This document shows positions 48,224 to 62,400 of a DNA stretch of 64,000 bases, piece after piece. The DNA lies in NCBI RefSeq assembly GCF_029227915.1, contig NC_079884.1:26722001-26786000 (forward strand). The letters run 5' to 3'. Origin of the DNA: Hydractinia symbiolongicarpus (Eukaryota > Cnidaria > Hydrozoa > Anthoathecata > Hydractiniidae). A program made the position numbers and the translations under genes. Every line of letters starts with the position of its first letter. The stretch's first letter is position 1. Under the pieces are notes generated by a model. That model was given only the letters and a program-made list of their open reading frames with translations. It did no database searches and was not told the DNA's origin.

Positions 48224-48502
48224 TTAAGACTCCGAACTTTTGCACTTTGTCTGTCTTGGAGCTGCTGAGTTTTCAAGTTTTCTAACATTTTGTGCAGCCA
48301 ACAGCAACGAGCATGAACATTTTGCGTTCTGAAATTCAAACGTAACTAAAATATCTTTAAAATATTGAGAATCGTTTACAAGGATTAACCCTTGTGGTAA
48401 CAAAAAATCATCTTTCAAAAATTCGAATTGCGGTTGGCAACTAAGTCCAAGACCTAAATGGTTCATGGTTAGCACCTTAGAGTGACACAATTCATCGCCT
48501 TT
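48224..48502 (-). CDS. Possible terminal coding exon of an unknown gene
   Basis: On the minus strand a TTTTAG acceptor at 48508-48503 is followed by an open frame of about 92 codons starting KGDELCHSKVLTMNHLGLG and ending ...CKSSES then TAA. The composition looks protein-like (FEFLKDDFLLPQGLILVND, FEFQNAKCSCSLLLAAQN) and is better balanced than the chance frames around it. I cannot place a preceding exon. It does not join the zinc-finger gene upstream, because that gene's penultimate exon ends in phase 1 and would hit a stop here. It could be a solitary exon, a relic or chance. Confidence 0.3.
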   Translation of the reverse strand, partial: KGDELCHSKVLTMNHLGLGLSCQPQFEFLKDDFLLPQGLILVNDSQYFKDILVTFEFQNAKCSCSLLLAAQNVRKLENSAAPRQTKCKSSES

Positions 48503-50374
48503 CTAAAACATGAGAAACACTTCTCATGACAACACATTACTCGTCAAGAATTATTCATGACGGTCAAACAGTGGGGCTAATTTTGTCCGGATATTTGCGG
48601 GACTCGTCCTTTAAAGGGTTAACGAATACTCTTGACAAGATGTTAAAATTTTGAATTTTGAAACAAATAAATGTTAATGTGAAAAATGTCAAACATAAAT
48701 ATTCGCCAACCTTGTTGTTTTGTTATTTTTTAAAGGTACCTCCTCGTGTGAATGTGTTTGAGAAGAACGTGTTTTTGGCAGTAACCAAATCACAAGTAAA
48801 TTTTATTTGGAAGATGACAGAAGTTGTAGGTTCTATGAAGACACACAATTCGTCACTGCAAACAGCACATTTTAAGTGTTGCACGCCGTTGAAATATAAT
48901 GAGCCTGGTACGAGTTAGTTGGCAACATTTTTAAGTACCGTAATTGACTGATTTATTGGCATTTACTTCAAGAATGAAATTTTATGCACAGTAAATCAAT
49001 GTGCAGAATAAAACATTGCGCTGTAAGTTTGATTTACACGAAGTGAGAAGCGATAACAAACAAATCTAAGGGAACTACTCTAACGCTTCTCAACGAAAAG
49101 AATTTTGTACTTACGTTTAAAAGGACTGTAAAGGAAGAAGAAGCAAGGTCCAGAAAGATATTAATATGCCTTCTTCTAAAGTGTTTCTTTCAAAAACATG
49201 AAAAAAATTGCTTCCAGCTTTCTGTTATCCTGTTAAATTAAGTTTTTTTTCACGAAAATCAATTAGCAACCAATTCTCAATTATAAAATCAATATAATGA
49301 CAACTCGTCGTTACCACTAATTGGACTTTGCAAAAATTGTGCAATACATCTAAAGAGAGGATTTGGGCTAAGTAAAAAAAAAAAAAAATCACCAAACCTT
49401 TAAAGCGACATACCAGTGACACATGCCATCGTCCAATCAATATACAGTCCAGTTTGTAGTTCGAACAAATTTTAAATCACTGGAAATGATTCTCTCGTTT
49501 TTCTTTTCGTATTTCGAATCTCTCTACTTCTAAGATTTCATAATTTGGACGAAATTTCAAATCCCTTCGAAAAATTTCATGTAGTTAGTTTTACTATGAA
49601 CCGTGTAACTATTTTGGAAATATTTTGATAATTTGTCTGTTTTATCAGTGTCCAGCAAGTAAGAAAAATGCGCGGAAGAAAAGCGTACCAAGGTTCACTT
49701 AACTGGGGTGGCCTCGGGTGACTCAAATGGTTTCTGTACCGTAATTTGAACAAAATTGTTTTTAAAAAACCAAGCTGTCTATAATACGGACCTGTCTCCT
49801 GATTTGAATAAGAGAATCAACTGTGTACGAGTTTTTAAATACAGATTAAAAAAGAAAAAAAATCAGTTATTTGCAAAACTGATTTTGGCGAATGACTGGT
49901 CCCAAATTCTTTATGATGTCTCGAATTATAGTAAGACAAGATAGATTTTAGACAAAAATACTTTCAATTAAGCACGAAAAACTGGAAAGTGCGAAGAGCT
50001 GAGAACCTTTGTGGATGACCTGTTTTTTTTTTTAATTTTTTGCAGATTTTGCTGAATCCAAAAAAAATAAGTTCTGCAAAAAAAACGATCCGCAAAAATT
50101 TCTTCCAGAATTAATTCATAACCTTAAGGTATTAAGGTTCTACACCTGTTACTTCTTGTGATAAATAAAAAAAAAACATTTCCCTGTAATGTTGTTATTA
50201 ACAAAATATACATAAAATAATTGAAGATAAGCATAAAAATATTTTCACATCAAAATTAATTTTAAAGTTAAAAGTCTTGAAAAACAAGACGTTATCACAC
50301 GGAGCTATCATAGCACACAATCAGAAAAATGGCGAAAAAGTGGCGAGAAAAGTTTCGTTCGAGGAGTCGTATAA
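48503..50374. other. Intergenic region without supported genes
   Basis: Downstream of the zinc-finger gene. Short frames at 48658-48918 (+), 49225-49440 (-) and 49756-49944 (+) have no support from splice context or family resemblance. A GCAAAAATT-type repeat fragment lies at about 50040-50110. Confidence 0.5.
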
Positions 50375-50380
50375 TTTATT
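50375..50380 (-). terminator. Candidate polyadenylation signal of the zinc-finger gene
   Basis: AATAAA on the minus strand, about 38 bases past the stop codon at 50418-50420. Confidence 0.45.
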
Positions 50381-50417
50381 ACAACACCTGGATCAGCAAA
50401 TTCTCTCTTAAATATCA

Positions 50418-53400
50418 TTATTTTTTCTTTGTGCGTTTTTCTTGACCTCTGGATTTGTTCGCATAACTTCCTCTTCTTTTTCGACTTGAACGGTTTCCAA
50501 AATCCATTTGTTTTATTGTGAAACTTTGGTCAGTCAACAAGTCTTCAAATGTTTGTAAGTTTGGGGGTTTAAAACTTACCTCGTTATCATATACCCAGTC
50601 CGGTTCTTGTTTTATACTAGTCTGGAGTTTTAACTTTGTATTACTTTCTTTACAGGGACACGGATAAGCTGACCATCTTTGCCTCTTTACTCGTCTGGAT
50701 TTGCTCTCGTTACTTTGGTAAAACAAACTTAACGAACTCACAGCTTCCTCAGGATACGAAATCTCCTCTTCCTTGATGTCTTCTTTAGAAATCAAAATTA
50801 TGTTTTCTTTTTCTTTCTTGATTTTTACTTTTCTTTGTACAGGTTTCGCATTGTTGGAATCGAAAGATCGTCTTTTGAGTCGTTCCAGAATTTGTTTCAA
50901 TCTTTCCCCTTTCTTTGAACGAACTGACAACATGGTATCACACGGACTGCTTTTCGACGAATTTATAACATGCTTTGGATTTCTCACTTGCTCAGATGTT
51001 TCTTTCTTTGATGTAGCATTTGTTTTTGTACTATCAGGCAAAGTATTACATGGCAGTTCTGGACGCGCAATTAGTTCACTACTTGCATTCTTTTCCATGA
51101 AGACGTTCCGAGTACGGGCTTTTGATTTTAATCTTTTTAACGCTTCCTCGACATCTCTTGCACATAGAACAACAAAGCATTCCTTAACAATCAAACTGGG
51201 TGAATTAAGCCCTAAAAAAAGAAATTGTCGTTATCAACATGACCCCAACAATTTTCGTATATGCAGACATGGTGAATGAGGCCACATTCGCGGTTCCTCC
51301 TATTTTTTGTAACAACTTATGAGGCATACCGTTTTAGTGGTTAAAATTTGGCGACTTTTCATCATTCTTAGCTAGCTCCCTAGCCGTCAAAAGGTTTTTT
51401 GATATGACGTCACGGATGTGTCATGGTGACTTATCGGTTAACAACAGGTAGTCATGAAATAATCGCATAAATTTTAAATACTTTATTAACAACATATTAT
51501 AACCATTTTATTGCTTTTATAAAGTAAATTTAGACATCTAAACCATTTGATAGTTTTTTATTTTAAAGTTTTTATTTCAACGTTGTAGCTTTTTTTAGGC
51601 TCAGAAATATATGATGATGGCATATTGAACTAAATAGCGTCATGCAAATACTTTTTATTCCCAATTGTCCCGCAATGTGCTACCAAAATGTGAGGCAAAT
51701 TTTGTGGCAACACCATATTTAACACTTCCTCCCTTTTCCTCGACTTTTGGGAACCCTGAAATATCCCCGTATGGATATGGTTGCGCCAAGTCAGCACTAC
51801 CCAAATGCCATCATGTGCGGTTTAAAAAAAAAATATTTCGTCGTCTTAAGATAAGTTTTTAAATCGCCGTAATTTGTTACAAAACGTTTTTAATTAATTC
51901 AAATTTATACCTTTGCTTTTTGAGGAATTCTTTACTTGTGTTTTTATTTGAACATTACGCGACTTCTCCATTTTATCACTTTCAGGATGCATGTTCTTTT
52001 CTAAAAACGAAAACAAAACAGAGTGTTTAATTAGTCAAAGTGATCTTACACGTCCCTTTTAAAAAACACTTACCATTTCTTGAAACTGATCTGGTCTTCA
52101 CCACAGGGGTGCAAAACACCTTTATGTTTTGTATTTCTGGCGTCCTTGATATATTTTTAGTTTGGTCTTTAACCCTTTTTGGTACTGAAGAGCTTTCAAC
52201 TTTCTTTATATCCATCTCTTTTTCTAAAGCATATAAAGAATATGTTGTACACACAAGCCTATTACAATTAACGAGTCAATTCATGGAACAAATGAAGAAC
52301 ATTTTTACAACATTGAAATTTTCAGATGGGGATAATATAGCTAGTTGATATAACTAGCTGTAAGATCGTAAACAAATCCACGGAATTAACTTTACAATCT
52401 TTTGCTCATGGACAGACAGCGAATATTATAACATAGATGACAACAAATAATGCTTTTTATTGGAATTAAGCTTAAAAATAATCTGCATATGGATAATTTA
52501 TTGCACGTTTTCGTCATAATCGCAACATAAACGCAAATGGGTGCACATGGCAGCCCAAGACGTCCAATAAGGCGCCTTTATGACTTACTAAAAAGACTTC
52601 CAGACAGATAATATATATATTGTAATAGGTTAGACCATTGATCGCTGCTCAAAAGTACATACTTTTTTCCATATTTTAAATAAAATTACACTTCGAATTA
52701 TTAACAAGACATTTAGTGATTTGCACTTTGGCAATGTTTTCTTGTCACGAAGATTATAAAATTAAAAAACCTTATATTTAAAAAATGGCGCAAGTTACAA
52801 ACGTTCTTAGGAGTTAGGTTAGGATGGGTTATTAATTATAATAACGGTACAGTACTCACCTTGTGTTTTTGATGGAGACTTTTTAGAAGGTGTATACGAA
52901 ATCCTGGGACTCCATTTTAATTTACCTAACAGAATAAAAAAAGTAATTCGGACTGCAAGATCATGGAGATGGGTTATACTAAGTAGGTATCACAAGATAT
53001 TTAAAAAGTTTTATTATTTTAAGTACAGAAACTTCTACGGAAGGAAAAAAACGCAAAATTTTTACATTTCGCAAAAAATAAACTTTCGCGGAAAATTTTT
53101 TAAAGCATTATTTTTTATTCATCAAAAGTTAACTTAAGAATCTAGAAATGAACCTTCAAACATATTATTTTATTATTAAAGATTTCAACTGAAACTGGAA
53201 CAGGCTATTCTTGTGGATTTTTTGAAGAATCAAATTTGTCGTTTCGAATAATAATAATAAAAATAATAATAAAAAAATAATGAAAATAAGACTCAGAAAC
53301 TTCTTTTTTCTGTAACATTGACCTTCGCGAATTAAAGAAAAAGTTCAGAAAAGTTCAAAGAAAAAGAAAAAGTAAAAGAAAAAGAATCGACACCTTTGAA

Positions 53401-56400
53401 AACTTTGGCGACGAATTTTATATGAAATATTCTACACTTACAGCATGAGAAAATTTCGTCAGTTTACTTTATCATATGCACAATACCTCAAATTGGGGGA
53501 AATTTGATTTGCCAAATTTTCGTCCAAACTTGCCTAACTTCAATATAACGTTAATATACCTTTGTGTAACATTTTGTTAGGAAAAAACAATAAGTTTTAA
53601 TGCACCAGACCTAGGCCAACATCTGTGTACATTTCGTCTACATCGTCTCATGAAATAGTGGTTCGCTTAAATTTTTTAAGGCTCGGATAGAACCCCAGGT
53701 GTTGCAGAATCCCAGGGATTGCAGAAGCCGTGGGGAAAATAAAACAAAATCCTAACCTTTCTTTCTTACACAAGAGGTTTTCTGAGTTGACGCAATTTCA
53801 TCTTTCCTTTCCTGTTCGCTTTCCGTTTCAGTGAGTCGTCCATCCAACAGGTCATCTGTATCATTTGCAAAATTTAAAATATAGTCAATAAGTCAAAAAT
53901 GTAAAAAGAAATAATTTGTGCACTTACTAATTCAAAATATAATTTTAACATTTTTTTCTGAACGTTTACCTTTTTCAACTTTTCAAAGAAAACATGTTTT
54001 TCCAGGTCTGAACAACCATCGAAAAACTGAACTCGTAATCTCAAAATTCAACTAACCTGAAATAGCCATTGAGTTTGTAATAGATGTCGCTGATCTAGTT
54101 AAATCGTTTTTTGAAGTTAAAGAATCGCAGCCTTTACTTTGTTTACCATCTAAAGGTAAAATCGAAAACATTAACAATAGAATAGTATCATTATTTTACT
54201 TCACCAAAAATATTATAAGAAGTATACACCAACCTTCTGATTTTGAATCATTTTCGCTGTGATTCAAAATGACTTCATCAACACTTTCCATTTTATTCAC
54301 TTCAGGACGTTTCAAAGCAGTTCTTGCTTCAGGTGTATGTATTGACTTCTTTTTGGTATGTTTTCTTACAGTTGAAGTGCCATGTAGTGGATTCTTCGAC
54401 TCGGGGACAGAATCTCCTAGTGTAAAGAAAACACTTCTTTTAACTTAAAATGACGTTACGAGGGTTTAAAAGTCAAGAATTAATGTGATATTAAAATAAA
54501 AATGATTTAACAATTGAACTAAACATTTTGTTTGGTGTTTCTGGAATTGAATATGATTTTAAAGGTAATGCCATGCAAAAAGAACAAATTATTTCTTCTA
54601 CAAATTAAAATATTAAGCAAAAGTAAAAATTGAGGGCAGTTTTGGAGATTTAAGGAGTTTTAAAGAGGCGTGAAAAATCTAATATGGACATGTTAAGTAG
54701 AAGCTGGCACATGATTGAGAAAATGTTGCAAACTGTACCTTCGAGAAAAAAATTTAGGTAGAAGAACTACTTTGCGCATTATTATTAAATGGTAGTGAGC
54801 GGGGATTGACACGTAGTCCCCCAGAACTGGGAACTACAAACGAACGCACTACAACTACGTTCAGGAGAACTACTGTGCACATCACTAACACATTGCTATA
54901 ATTTTATTTACACCAAAAAACAGAAACAAACAAAACTTTTTTAATAAAAATAATGATAGAAAACATATAGTTTTCGAAATTATTCTTTTTTATCATGTAA
55001 TTAATTAGAGGAAGAAGAGAGCTTCTGTTGCCCTAAATACAAATTTTAAAATGTTAATGACAAATGTTTGAGAAAAAGGTATTTCATAGTGATAATAAAC
55101 TAATATGTTATGAAGTTATCTATGATTTTCTGAAGTGGTATGTTCATTACTTTCCTGTAACTTAAAATGACACGCGTTGGGGCATTAGCAGATCAGAAGC
55201 AAGTGTTTACATGAAATCACAACAAAAAGAAATAACAAGTGTTTACATGAAATCACAACAAAAAGAAATAGCAAGCAAGTGTTTGCATGAAATCACAGCA
55301 AAAAGAAATATCAAGCAGTTGTTTGCATGCATTCACAGCAGAAAGAAATATCAAGCAAGTGTTTGCATGTATTCACAGCAAAAAGAAATATCAAGCAAGT
55401 GTTTGCATGTATTCACAGCAGAAAGAAATATCAAGCAATTGTTTGCATGTATTCACAGCAAAAAGAAATATCAAGCAAGTGTTTGCATGCATTCACAGCA
55501 AAAAGAAATATCAAGCAATTGTTTGCATGTATTCACAGCAAAAAGAAATATCAAGCAAGTGTTTGCATGTATTCACAGCAAAAAGAAATATCAAGCAAGT
55601 GTTTGCATGCATTCAAAGCAAAAAGAAATATCAAGCAAGTGTTTGCATGCATTCACAGCAAAAAGAAATATCAAGCAAGTGTTTGCATGCATTCACAGCA
55701 AAAAGAAATATCAAGCAAGTGTTTGCATGCATTCACAGCAAAAAGAAATATCAAGCAATTGTTTGAATGTATTCACAGCAAAAAGAAATATCAAGCAATT
55801 GTTTGCATGTATTCACAGCAAAAAGAAATATCAAGCAAGTGTTTGCATGCATTCACAGCAAAAAGAAATATCAAGCAATTGTTTGCATGCATTCACAGCA
55901 AAAAGAAATATCAAGCAAGTGTTTGCATGTATTCACAGCAGAAAGAAATATCAAGCAAGTGTTTGCATGCATTCACAGCAAAAAAAAATATCAAGCAATT
56001 GTTTGCATGCATTCACAGCAAAAAGAAATATCAAGCAATTGTTTGCATGTATTCACAGCAAAAAGAAATATCAAGCAAGTGTTTGCATGCATTCACAGCA
56101 AAAAGAAATATCAAGCAATTGTTTGCATGTATTCACAGCAAAAAGAAATATCAAGCAAGTGTTTGCATGCATTCACAGCAAAAAGAAATATCAAGCAGTT
56201 GTTTGCATGCATTCACAGCAGAAAGAAATATCAAGCAAGTGTTTGCATGCATTCACAGCAAAAAGAAATATTAAGCAATTGTTTGCATGTATTCACAGCA
56301 AAAAGAAATATCAAGCAATTGTTTGCATGCATTCACAGCAGAAAGAAATATCAAGCAAGTGTTTGCATGCATTCACAGCAAAAAGAAATATTAAGCAATT

Positions 56401-59400
56401 GTTTGCATGCATTCACAGCAGAAAGAAATATCAAGCAAGTGTTTGCATGTATTCACAGCAAAAAGAAATATCAAGCAAGTGTTTGCATGACATCAAAGCA
56501 AAAAGAAATATTAGCAATTGTCTCATGACATCACAACAAAAAAAAATTACCTGAAATATTGATAGACTTTGTAATAGTTGTCACTGATCTAGTCAAATCG
56601 TTTTTTGAGGTTAAAGAAACGCAGCATTCACTTCGTTTACGATCTAAAGGTAAAATAAAAAAACATTAACATTAGAATAGTGTCATTATTTATTTCAACA
56701 GAAATATTATAAGAAGTATACACCAACCTTCTGATTTTGAATCACATTCGCTGTGATTTAAAATGACTTCATTAACACTTTCCATTTTATTTACTTCAGG
56801 ATTCATCATAGCTTTTCTTACTTCAGGTGTATGTATGATTGATTTCTGTTTTGTATGTTTTGTTACAGGAGTAGCTTCAGGGTTGGGTAGAAGATTACTC
56901 AGTTTTTGTGATGCATCTCCTAGTATATAGAAAATGTTTTGTCAATAAATCAAAGTGCAGCAAGTGTTTATTAGAAGACACAAAGTAGATATCTATTTTT
57001 AATCTGTTTTCCAAATATAAAAATCGGTAACAAACAAACCCAATATTTTGTTCGGTGTTTCGGGAATCAAACATGCATGAGATAGTATTTTTTCATAATC
57101 ATTTGATGTTGAAAGATCAACTTTCTTGTTCTGTTTGTCCTCTGTTACTAAATTCAAGAAAATAGTCCCTAACTTATTAAGAAATCGTCTTACATGCCAC
57201 TTTATTTTGATGCACAAACAGTCAAAATACGACTATTAGGAGAAACATTTTATGGATAATAATCACCAATTTTAAGTTACTTATTTTTTTAATAATAGCA
57301 AATATCTCACACCCTAAAAGGTTTAAAAATTAGGAATTCACAAGATATGTCTAGCAGATAAAACTAAGTATTAAAGCGAAATAAAGTACCTGAATCTCTG
57401 GTGTTTATTGATTGTGTGACCTCAACCAGTAAATCTAAATTGTTTTCACCAGAACAATGTGGTGCTTCCATGTTGTTGTTATTTCGATCAAGATGTTGCA
57501 CCTCATCTAATAAGGTAATTGTGAGTAGAAAGAAGCAATATGGACAAAATGAACAAAATGAACAAAAAGTGATATGTTAAAGTTAAATTTTGTACCTAAA
57601 GTTTTCTTTGTGGGACAGCTTGGTAATTGATAGTACTGGTTTTGTTGTTGACTCTCTTGTTTTCCTTGTATAACTTTATCATTCCGTGAAAAAAAAAAAG
57701 TGTGATAATTTATAACAACTAATGACGTTTTAAATATCTTAAAAGAATAAATTAAAGTTCCAGGAAGATTATTCCTTTTCTTCTTACTTTTTGGTAGGTA
57801 TTCAGTCGAGATGCTTGTATTCTTTTCATGATTTGTAAAGTCTTGACTAACATCAGAATTATTAATGCTAACATTAGCTGGAAATAAAATTATAATCGTG
57901 CTAATTTGTTAACTTTGTTGACAATCCCAAAAATTAATACACATGTAAGACTTTCAAACACAAAGAACATGAAATCCATCCATAAAAACATATTTACCAT
58001 TAAAGTAACTATTATCTTGTCTTGGAAAGAGATCGGAAGAATTCCTCTGAAACATAGACTCATCTTGATTTCTTTGAAACACAAAATCTGTGTAATCACA
58101 TCCAAGTGGAAGATCATCGACTTCTAAAATATAAAAAATATTACAAAATTCAAACTGTTTGAGTTAACCTCAAAGTAAGTCATGCAACTTATTGTCACCT
58201 GGTGGATACATGAAGCTGCCATTGGATTCTTCTGAAGGTTCAAAAAGTTGATTATCGTTTTCTGTATGCATACTAACTTCTTCAGGAAAATGACTTAATA
58301 CTTGTTCGATGTTGGCATCAGCAACTGGCATATTGCTTTCAGTAAGACAACTGTTTAAATCCAGTTCTGTATTCATCTCACGCAAAGAAAGCATACTTTC
58401 GCTACTTTCTCTTATGCTCTTACTTTTCATTTCTCTCTCTTTCATGCCTAATGAGAAAAATTAAAATAAAGCTAAACGACATAATATTTATAGGATATTA
58501 TTAGTAGGAAATTTGACATGATTTAATTTAAAAGATACAATTTATGACTATGTACCTCTTTGGCAAGCAGTAAGCAATCTCCCACCTAAAATTTAATACA
58601 GCACAGAAAAATCATTAAAAAAAGTGCAAGAAAGATTGGGATAAATCATTTCAGCTGGTATTATTGAACAATTGTGCGAAAAAAACTTTTGTGTGCAAGG
58701 TCTAAATATTATATTATGTTGTCTAAAACTGTTTTCATATGAAGCCTAAACATTTCCACATTCTAAAAAAATGTTCTACAATAACTAAAAACGATGAATT
58801 TTGTAGATCTGATTTGGACTTAGTTATAGAAAATTGTAACTTACATGAAAATTAAATCGCCTGTCACGAAGAGGAAACAAACCAGTTTCTGAAGACGATT
58901 TTAAAAATCTATTCTAGACGTGTTCATAAACATTGTCAAAAAAAGTTTTTATCTCGAGATTCATCTTAATTTAAGCTTAGGGCCAGGGTGCAAGATTGTG
59001 TGCCTGATAAAACTTTCATTTGATTAAATTTTTTTTATTCTTTTGTGACAGATCTAGTTTTTTTTGAAAAAAGCGCGTCAAAATAAAAAGACTGAGTTCT
59101 AATTTGAATATGACGTTTTATAGTTCAAAACATTGCGCTAGCTAGACAAAGTCCTATGTTGGTGCTTATAATGCAACAGAATTTCGAATAAGAAACAAAG
59201 AAATGCATCATAGTTTCTTGTCCAGTGACAAAGAAAAGACTGTTCCAGACATTTCGGCTCTAAAGTCTTTTAGTTTTGAGCCTGAAATGTCGTCGGAAGA
59301 GCAAAATAAATTTTTAAGTTCAAACCATGAAGACGAAGTTATACAAAAGAAGGCAATCGAATAGGACACAATAATTGGTGTAAATGAGGTGGTCACTGTA

Positions 59401-62400
59401 GACCGATGAGTTTATTCTCTGAAAGCTTGTGCTGCAAAGATAATAATGAAATTCCTGACGACTACTTCAAAAGTACAAATAATTTCGCTAAATATAAAGT
59501 CTTTCATATTTATAATCATGACTGAAGTGATATCCATTTTATATTTTTAACATCTTTCTGTCTTCAATTAATTGAAATTGATAAATTGAATCGTGTTAAA
59601 AATAAAAAGTCTGATAAAAAAGGAAATACATTTTCCATACGCACAACATGATAAAAAAGTTTCTCACCAAGCTCTTTACAATTTACTTTTCAACACAATC
59701 TTTTGTGAAAAAAACATCTTGCTCTCCATCCTAAATATTTTATGCAACTGCATCTTTGAAATTCAATGAAGAAGGCCCGGAAAGCAACAATGATGAAGCG
59801 ATTTAAAAGAAAATAGAATACCGAAGATGTGTTTTAATGAAGAAATACAATAATGAGATGTGCTCCCAATGAGTTTACATGAACAGGGGTAAATTTTAAA
59901 TTTCCTATTTTAAGAAAAACATGTATTATAGATTTGATGGGTACATAATCGATTAGAAAGAGATGTTCTGAAAGATATACCATCGTGTGCTTTATGGGCA
60001 ATCCGCAATAAATACTCTACAGCCGATAGTCATTAATGTTAAAAGAAAGAATTATCATTGTGTAAAATATAATTTTTGTTGGCTTGGTATGTAATTGTTG
60101 GTTACGAACATGAAGTTTATACCAAGCTTGTATCTTTTTATTTTGATAAACAAATACAAAAGAAGTATGTGTTTGGCTGATACATACAAAATCAAATGAT
60201 TTACGTAAATCAGGTAATTGCCTGAAGATCTCTTTCAAAGCAGTCTGTCTTAAAGTGTGTGGAACATATATAAAAACCTGAATCCTTAGGCAAGGCTTTT
60301 TCGAAGCTCTTTTTTTTTCTCTGCGCTGGGAATTTTGAAAAAAACTACAACATCGTCAACATTTTCTTTTGATTTATTATTACCAGTTCTGCTAGTGCAG
60401 TTGATGGTGGCACAATTTGGCATGTTTTCAAGCAGTTAAACTCAAAAGTTTAGTTAAATTAACAACTAATACTACTACCCCACTAGCACACTACACTTTG
60501 TGAACTAAAAAACGTCATAATTTTTAACTTGACCCAATCCTTTTAAAATCGCAAAGGGGCCAGAATAACGAAGCGATTTCACGCATAGTAAACACAACTT
60601 TTTACTAAGTTAGTGAAACTTTTATATAAAAAGAAATAGGTATTTCAAGTTTTTTTTGTTGCGGTTACTGTTTTTTTAAAAAAAAGCGCTTATACTTCCC
60701 CTTCAAGATATCAGTTATCTGTTAAGGCACTTTGACATTAGGCAGGGTCTAAGCAATTTTACCTGGGGTTATTATACTACTTAGTACCTAGTATATACAT
60801 AGTCCCTGGTTGTTTCTTTTTCCCCATTTTGTATATAGGTTATATAGGAGTACAAGGTATTTTTTATTTATGTATTCGACACAGCACTAGATATTGTGGG
60901 GAAAAATACTAAAAATGAAAACTAAGAAAAGAAATTTCACATCAATCATGAGATACAAGTTTCCGTTGTTTTAAATATTTGGTGAATATTTTGGCATTCT
61001 ATGTTGTTTTGACACATGTTTCAATTTTTGCTCAAAAGATGGGTAAGTAATGGAAAATCTGATATATTTGTTATAAATAAATGTTTGTTATAAAATATAG
61101 GTTTTATCAGTCCTGGATGTCAGTTGTTTGAGTTATGTCATGGCCACATAATTTCCCTAACCCACGGGATTAAAAAACATGAAAACAAATGCTGCCTTAG
61201 CTTTGGTGAGTTTGGGGTATGTTGTATTGTATATCAAACAACATTGCAGCAGCAATATGATTTCTATGAAGTTTCTAAAACGTTAAAACATCACCTAGAC
61301 ACAAATTAGGACTTGTGATCAGGTTACCAAACAGCATCTACGATCTACTTACTAAGTTGGATATTAAAGTCTTCTTAGTTTTCTTAAAAAAACATGCAGA
61401 AATATTAGCTTACCAATCTTTTTAGATTTTGTTTCACCTTGACAATTAGAATTTAACTCATTGAAAGTTTTTTCATCAGAAACCTGAAAAGAGGGAAAAA
61501 ATGATAAATAGCAAGATCAGGGGTAACATAATACAGATAAAATAGAATAGATATATCTTACTAAATTTCTTTTCATTTTAGTAGAGGTAACTTTCACAAC
61601 ATTTCCTGCCACATCAGCAAGCAAATCCAAACTGGTTTTTCCTTTTCCATTCTTCTTCTTCTTCTTTTTACCTTTTTTTGCTTTACTTTTGGTTTTCTGT
61701 GCATCATTACTCTTTGGCTTACCTTTATTTGGCTTTACAGAGTTTGGTTTATCTTCATCAATATCAACATTTGGTTTATTTACAGAAGAACGTTCAATAT
61801 CATCAATATGACTTTTTATATGATTTTCGAAGTTTGACTTTAATACCTCTTCACAACAAAGTAAACAAACTATGACATCTTCATAAAGAATATGCTTATT
61901 ACATTCCAAAACATTTTCCCATATTTGAAACACCCCTTTGTGGTGACTGACCAATCTTTTTTTCCACAATCTAAAAGACGCTGATAACGCCTTATAATCA
62001 AAAACATTCCCTATCTCATCTGTTTTGGTACCAAACCCACTACGTAATGCGACAGTAAAAAAATCAATATCATTTAAGGTAAAACTGGACAACTTGGAAG
62101 ATGATGGATCATTATACTGTTTACAAATCTGATGACTTTGAATATGTTGGATTATGTCTTCCTTGCAATATATTTCTATGTTACAAATCATACAAGACAG
62201 GGAACTTTTACTTAACTTATCATCATGTATTTTTAAATGATCTTTTAAATGCCTTTCAAATTCTGAATAATATAAAAAATGGCAAGTACACTGTGGGCAG
62301 TCGAACTGTCCTTTGTGTACATTATTAATATGGTCCAAAATGTTATCTGCATGACTGTACATTACATTGCACTTCAAACACTGATAACAAGGTGGGGTTT

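Noticed and set aside
48658-48918. + strand frame after an AAAG acceptor as an exon
   Set aside because: No neighbouring exon fits its phase and no family resemblance was seen. The frame opens without ATG support.
55204-56548. CRISPR-like array, or real genes in the three long overlapping + frames
   Set aside because: The units are contiguous 40-bp tandem copies with no unique spacers, and the sequence is in an animal intron. The open frames arise only because the unit lacks stops and 40 is not a multiple of three.
59202-59366. 54-codon + strand frame as a gene
   Set aside because: Short, no splice context and no recognisable family; at most a relic.
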